Assembly: GCF_902705855.1 (NCBI RefSeq)
Contig: NZ_CACSIJ010000016.1
Coordinates: 49,523-98,389 of the forward strand
DNA from: Zhongshania aliphaticivorans
GTDB lineage: Bacteria; Pseudomonadota; Gammaproteobacteria; Pseudomonadales; Spongiibacteraceae
Reading direction: 5' to 3'
Length of the DNA stretch: 48,867 nt
Below are positions 46,179 through 48,867 of this stretch, piece after piece; the first letter of the stretch is position 1; each line of letters starts with the position of its first letter. The notes beneath the pieces were generated by a model that saw only the letters and a list, made by a program, of their open reading frames with translations, ran no database searches and was not told the DNA's origin. Both the position numbers and the translations under genes were made by a program.

Positions 46179-48867
46179 CTACCCAACCGCCAACTTAGCG
46201 GCTTGCTGCCACATAAAATGAGGCATCGGCTTCTTTAACTGCCAAGTAATGCTCATCGGCTGTGAACCAGTGTGTGATACATATTCCACTTCACCATAAT
46301 TAACAAAACCCATAGTGCGCCCGAATTCATCTTTGCTTTGCTCTCGCACAAATAAAAACAAACGCTTACCCATTTTTTGATGCTGAATGTACTCCAAACC
46401 ACGCCCTTTGTCGGGCCGAGCGCTATTTTGTGACTGCCAATGGAAAAGATGTTCGTTAATCGCGTAATCGTGGTACATAGTGGTTGGCGAAAATTGCTTT
46501 TCATTTTTGTCTAAGGTGACAAACATCAGTTCAATATTCTGATCTTTCAGTACAAATACACCTTCTCGCGCTGACGGTTGGCGTTCAAACGTGATCGCAC
46601 CAAACGCAACCAATATTTGTTCACGCGCATAGCGCGCATGCAGCCTTAATGAAACCTCAGGCAAAGCCTGCATTATTGGTTGCTCATGCTTAGTTTGTGC
46701 TAGCTGCCAGTTAACGACGTCCAATAGTTCTGCTTTTAACTCGCAAGAATTTAGTTTCGCTAAGCTCTGTTCAATGGAATCGAATTCACATTCGGGGCCC
46801 GTTTTCTGCCAGAAATCATAATGGCACATCAAAGCATGACGATGATTCGAGTCCTCTATTGCAAAGTTGTTATGGCAAAGCTGCTTTAAGAAGCGTAAAT
46901 AGACATGATCATCACAGGTCAAAATTCGATTATGAATGACCTTTCTGACCATTTTTGCGAACTTTTCATCTGCGGTATTTTCGTGGATTTCATCATTGGC
47001 TTGCTGAACGAGCTGCGACCAACTGCCGCGTTTATAAAGTTCATTCAAGTCGACATGAGGATTTAGGGTTAAGAAGTTAGTGAGTGTTAATGGTAGCGTG
47101 GAATACTGAGGATACTGGCGGATCATCGCGACTAGGCGCGTCAAAGTTAATGAAGCATGGCGAATATTACTGAGTACCATTTCTTGCGTACGCTTACTCA
47201 ACTCAATGCGGCAACCTAATGGCGCGTGAGGAAATCCTTGCTTTATCTCTTCACTGATCGCTCGGTGACTTTTCCCCACTAAAGCTCTAAATTTATTGGC
47301 AAAATCATATTCAGGACGTGAGTTGCCAACAAAATCTAATACGGTGCAACACTCTTTGCCGTCAGCTAAACGCAAACCGCGACCAAGTTGCTGCAAGAAA
47401 ATGGTTAAGCTTTCTGTTGGCCGCAAAAACAGTAAGGTATCGACTTCGGGAATATCGACACCCTCGTTGAAGATATCAACCACACAAAGCACGTTAATGC
47501 TGCCAGAGCGAATAGCTTGCTGCTTTTGTTGCCGCTCATGGCTATTATCGCTGATCAACACATCCGCTTTAATGCCTTTCAATAGCAGTTGTTGTGTCAT
47601 GTATTGAGCATGTTCTTTGCTCACGCAGAAAGCTAACGCTTTCATTTTGCTAATGTCAGTTATGATCTCCTGCATACTCAGTAATATCTTGTTAAAACGT
47701 GCTTGATTGTGAGTATAAAGATTAGTCAACTGAGTAATATCATAGCGCCCCCGATTCCACGCAATGGTGCGAAGGTCGGTATCATCATCAATCCCAAAAT
47801 ACTGAAAAGGGCAAAGATGGCGCCGATTAATGGCTTCTGGTAAACGAATTTCAGCGGCTATCACACCACCAAAACCCGCTATAATATCTCCACCATCATG
47901 GCGCTCGGGTGTGGCAGTGAGCCCTAGCAATACTGAGGGTGAAAAATATTCCAATACCGCGCGATAACTACTTGCAGCAATATGATGGACTTCATCTATC
48001 ACTATGTAGTCATAAAAATCGGATGTTAAGTTAAGCTGAGCAAGCTGATTGTTGAGCGTTTGGATAGAAACAAACAGTTGCCTATAGTGCTCTGGCGTAT
48101 ACCCGCTCACCCAAAGTTCACCAAACGTGCCATTACGCAATACACCACGATAAGCTGCTCTTGCTTGTTTTAGTATCTCTTCTCGGTGCGCAATAAATAA
48201 GAAATTTTCCTGCGGTTTCATTTTGATAAAACGCGCAAAATCAAAGGCTGAAATTAGAGTTTTTCCAGTACCGGTTGCCGCAACGACTAAATTGCGAAAT
48301 CGTTGGTGAACACTGCGCTCAACAGCCAGCTGTTCCAATATGTCACTTTGGTGCGGAAACGGCGAAATATCAAAGAAATGCGTTGGGCTAGCCTCAAAAT
48401 CTCCGCGCTGCTGGCTCAACGCTTTTTTGAGTTTTTCACTGCTTTTCGCATCACCATTGAAATATTCAAAATCGTTAGAAGCCCAATAGGTTTCAAAGGT
48501 ACTCAATGATTTATTAATGATGTGCGGGATCTCTTGCGAAGTAATTTTTAAATTCCATTCTAAACCGTTGGTTAATGCTGAATGTGAGAGGTTAGAAGAG
48601 CCTATATAGCCGGTGTGAAAGCCAGTGTTGCGCAAAAATAGATAGCTTTTGGCGTGCAAACGTTCCCGCTCAGTGTTGTAACTCAGCTTCACTTCGGTAT
48701 TGGGTAGACTGGCCAAGTACTCAACCGCTTTAGCGTCAGTCGCCCCCATATATGAGGTAGTGATAATTTTTAGTGCGCGGCCGCTAGACGTAAATTCTTC
48801 TAACTCTTTACGGAAAATTCGTATCCCTGCCCACTTAATAAATGACACTAACCAGTAGATTTTATCC
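46179..48867 (-). CDS. PLD-nuclease/DEAD-box helicase/DUF3427 protein, N-terminus beyond window
   Basis: At least 895 residues, and the frame stays open to the window edge; the first GTG at 48848 falls inside the PLD domain (KIYWLVSFIKWAG), so the start is outside. The PLD half has H-x-K (LHAKSYLF) and GSSNLS. The helicase has Walker A ATGTGKT, DEVHH, LGLTATPERHDGGD, and motif VI QQLGRGLRL. The C-terminal 150 residues match DUF3427 (YHDYAINEHLFHWQSQNS). Proteins of this three-part type are frequent in defence islands; a DNA-degrading, ATP-driven role is inferred. GC looks lower than the core genes upstream of it. Confidence 0.9.
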   Translation of the reverse strand, partial: DKIYWLVSFIKWAGIRIFRKELEEFTSSGRALKIITTSYMGATDAKAVEYLASLPNTEVKLSYNTERERLHAKSYLFLRNTGFHTGYIGSSNLSHSALTNGLEWNLKITSQEIPHIINKSLSTFETYWASNDFEYFNGDAKSSEKLKKALSQQRGDFEASPTHFFDISPFPHQSDILEQLAVERSVHQRFRNLVVAATGTGKTLISAFDFARFIKMKPQENFLFIAHREEILKQARAAYRGVLRNGTFGELWVSGYTPEHYRQLFVSIQTLNNQLAQLNLTSDFYDYIVIDEVHHIAASSYRAVLEYFSPSVLLGLTATPERHDGGDIIAGFGGVIAAEIRLPEAINRRHLCPFQYFGIDDDTDLRTIAWNRGRYDITQLTNLYTHNQARFNKILLSMQEIITDISKMKALAFCVSKEHAQYMTQQLLLKGIKADVLISDNSHERQQKQQAIRSGSINVLCVVDIFNEGVDIPEVDTLLFLRPTESLTIFLQQLGRGLRLADGKECCTVLDFVGNSRPEYDFANKFRALVGKSHRAISEEIKQGFPHAPLGCRIELSKRTQEMVLSNIRHASLTLTRLVAMIRQYPQYSTLPLTLTNFLTLNPHVDLNELYKRGSWSQLVQQANDEIHENTADEKFAKMVRKVIHNRILTCDDHVYLRFLKQLCHNNFAIEDSNHRHALMCHYDFWQKTGPECEFDSIEQSLAKLNSCELKAELLDVVNWQLAQTKHEQPIMQALPEVSLRLHARYAREQILVAFGAITFERQPSAREGVFVLKDQNIELMFVTLDKNEKQFSPTTMYHDYAINEHLFHWQSQNSARPDKGRGLEYIQHQKMGKRLFLFVREQSKDEFGRTMGFVNYGEVEYVSHTGSQPMSITWQLKKPMPHFMWQQAAKLAVG

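Overview
The window looks like a chromosomal stretch of a free-living, probably marine gammaproteobacterium. The gene order radC-rpmB-rpmG / coaBC-algC-argB-slmA-pyrE-crc-rph-yicC is Pseudomonas-like. A Crc homologue, an extended membrane-anchored AlgC, a GMC oxidoreductase paired with a TonB-dependent receptor, and moderate GC content suggest Cellvibrionales/Spongiibacteraceae rather than Pseudomonas itself. That assignment is inference; no rRNA or other marker is present.

Region 1 (1-4035) is accessory DNA. A truncated quinol-monooxygenase-like gene lies divergent to a GlxA-type AraC regulator. An integron-type gene cassette on the minus strand has its attC site split by an IS1182-family element of 1801 bp (1432-3232), bounded by 16-bp inverted repeats and a 3-bp AAC duplication. 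The transposase carries one in-frame amber codon. No integron integrase is visible.

Region 2 (4036-16100) holds a membrane-anchored beta-helix protein, argH, a two-gene RND efflux pump (lipoprotein adaptor plus permease), a small secreted hydrophobic protein, and a three-gene overlapping set (GT4 glycosyltransferase, SAM methyltransferase, alpha/alpha-toroid-like protein) that probably builds or modifies a surface glycan. A small lipoprotein follows.

Region 3 (16100-25211) is mostly housekeeping. A minus-strand run encodes a GspE/PilB-type ATPase, glnE and ilvE. A plus-strand run encodes a DUF47 phosphate-transport accessory protein, a Pit permease and argE.

Region 4 (25246-34000) has an AraC regulator divergent from a GMC oxidoreductase and TonB receptor, which together look like a regulated uptake-and-oxidation module. 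A histidine phosphatase follows. Then come two divergent sets of small stress or membrane proteins: DUF883, YqjE-like and a YqjK-position protein on the minus strand; DUF1328, CsbD and a BON-domain protein on the plus strand.

Region 5 (33905-44979) is the conserved core: rpmG, rpmB, radC, coaBC, algC, argB, slmA, a DUF4124 protein, pyrE, crc, rph, yicC. No dut is found between coaBC and algC.

Region 6 (44980-48867) begins where gmk would be expected after yicC. It instead holds a RhuM-family gene and a PLD-nuclease/DEAD-helicase/DUF3427 gene that runs off the window. This looks like the edge of a defence or mobile island.

No rRNA, tRNA, CRISPR array, prophage or origin was recognised.
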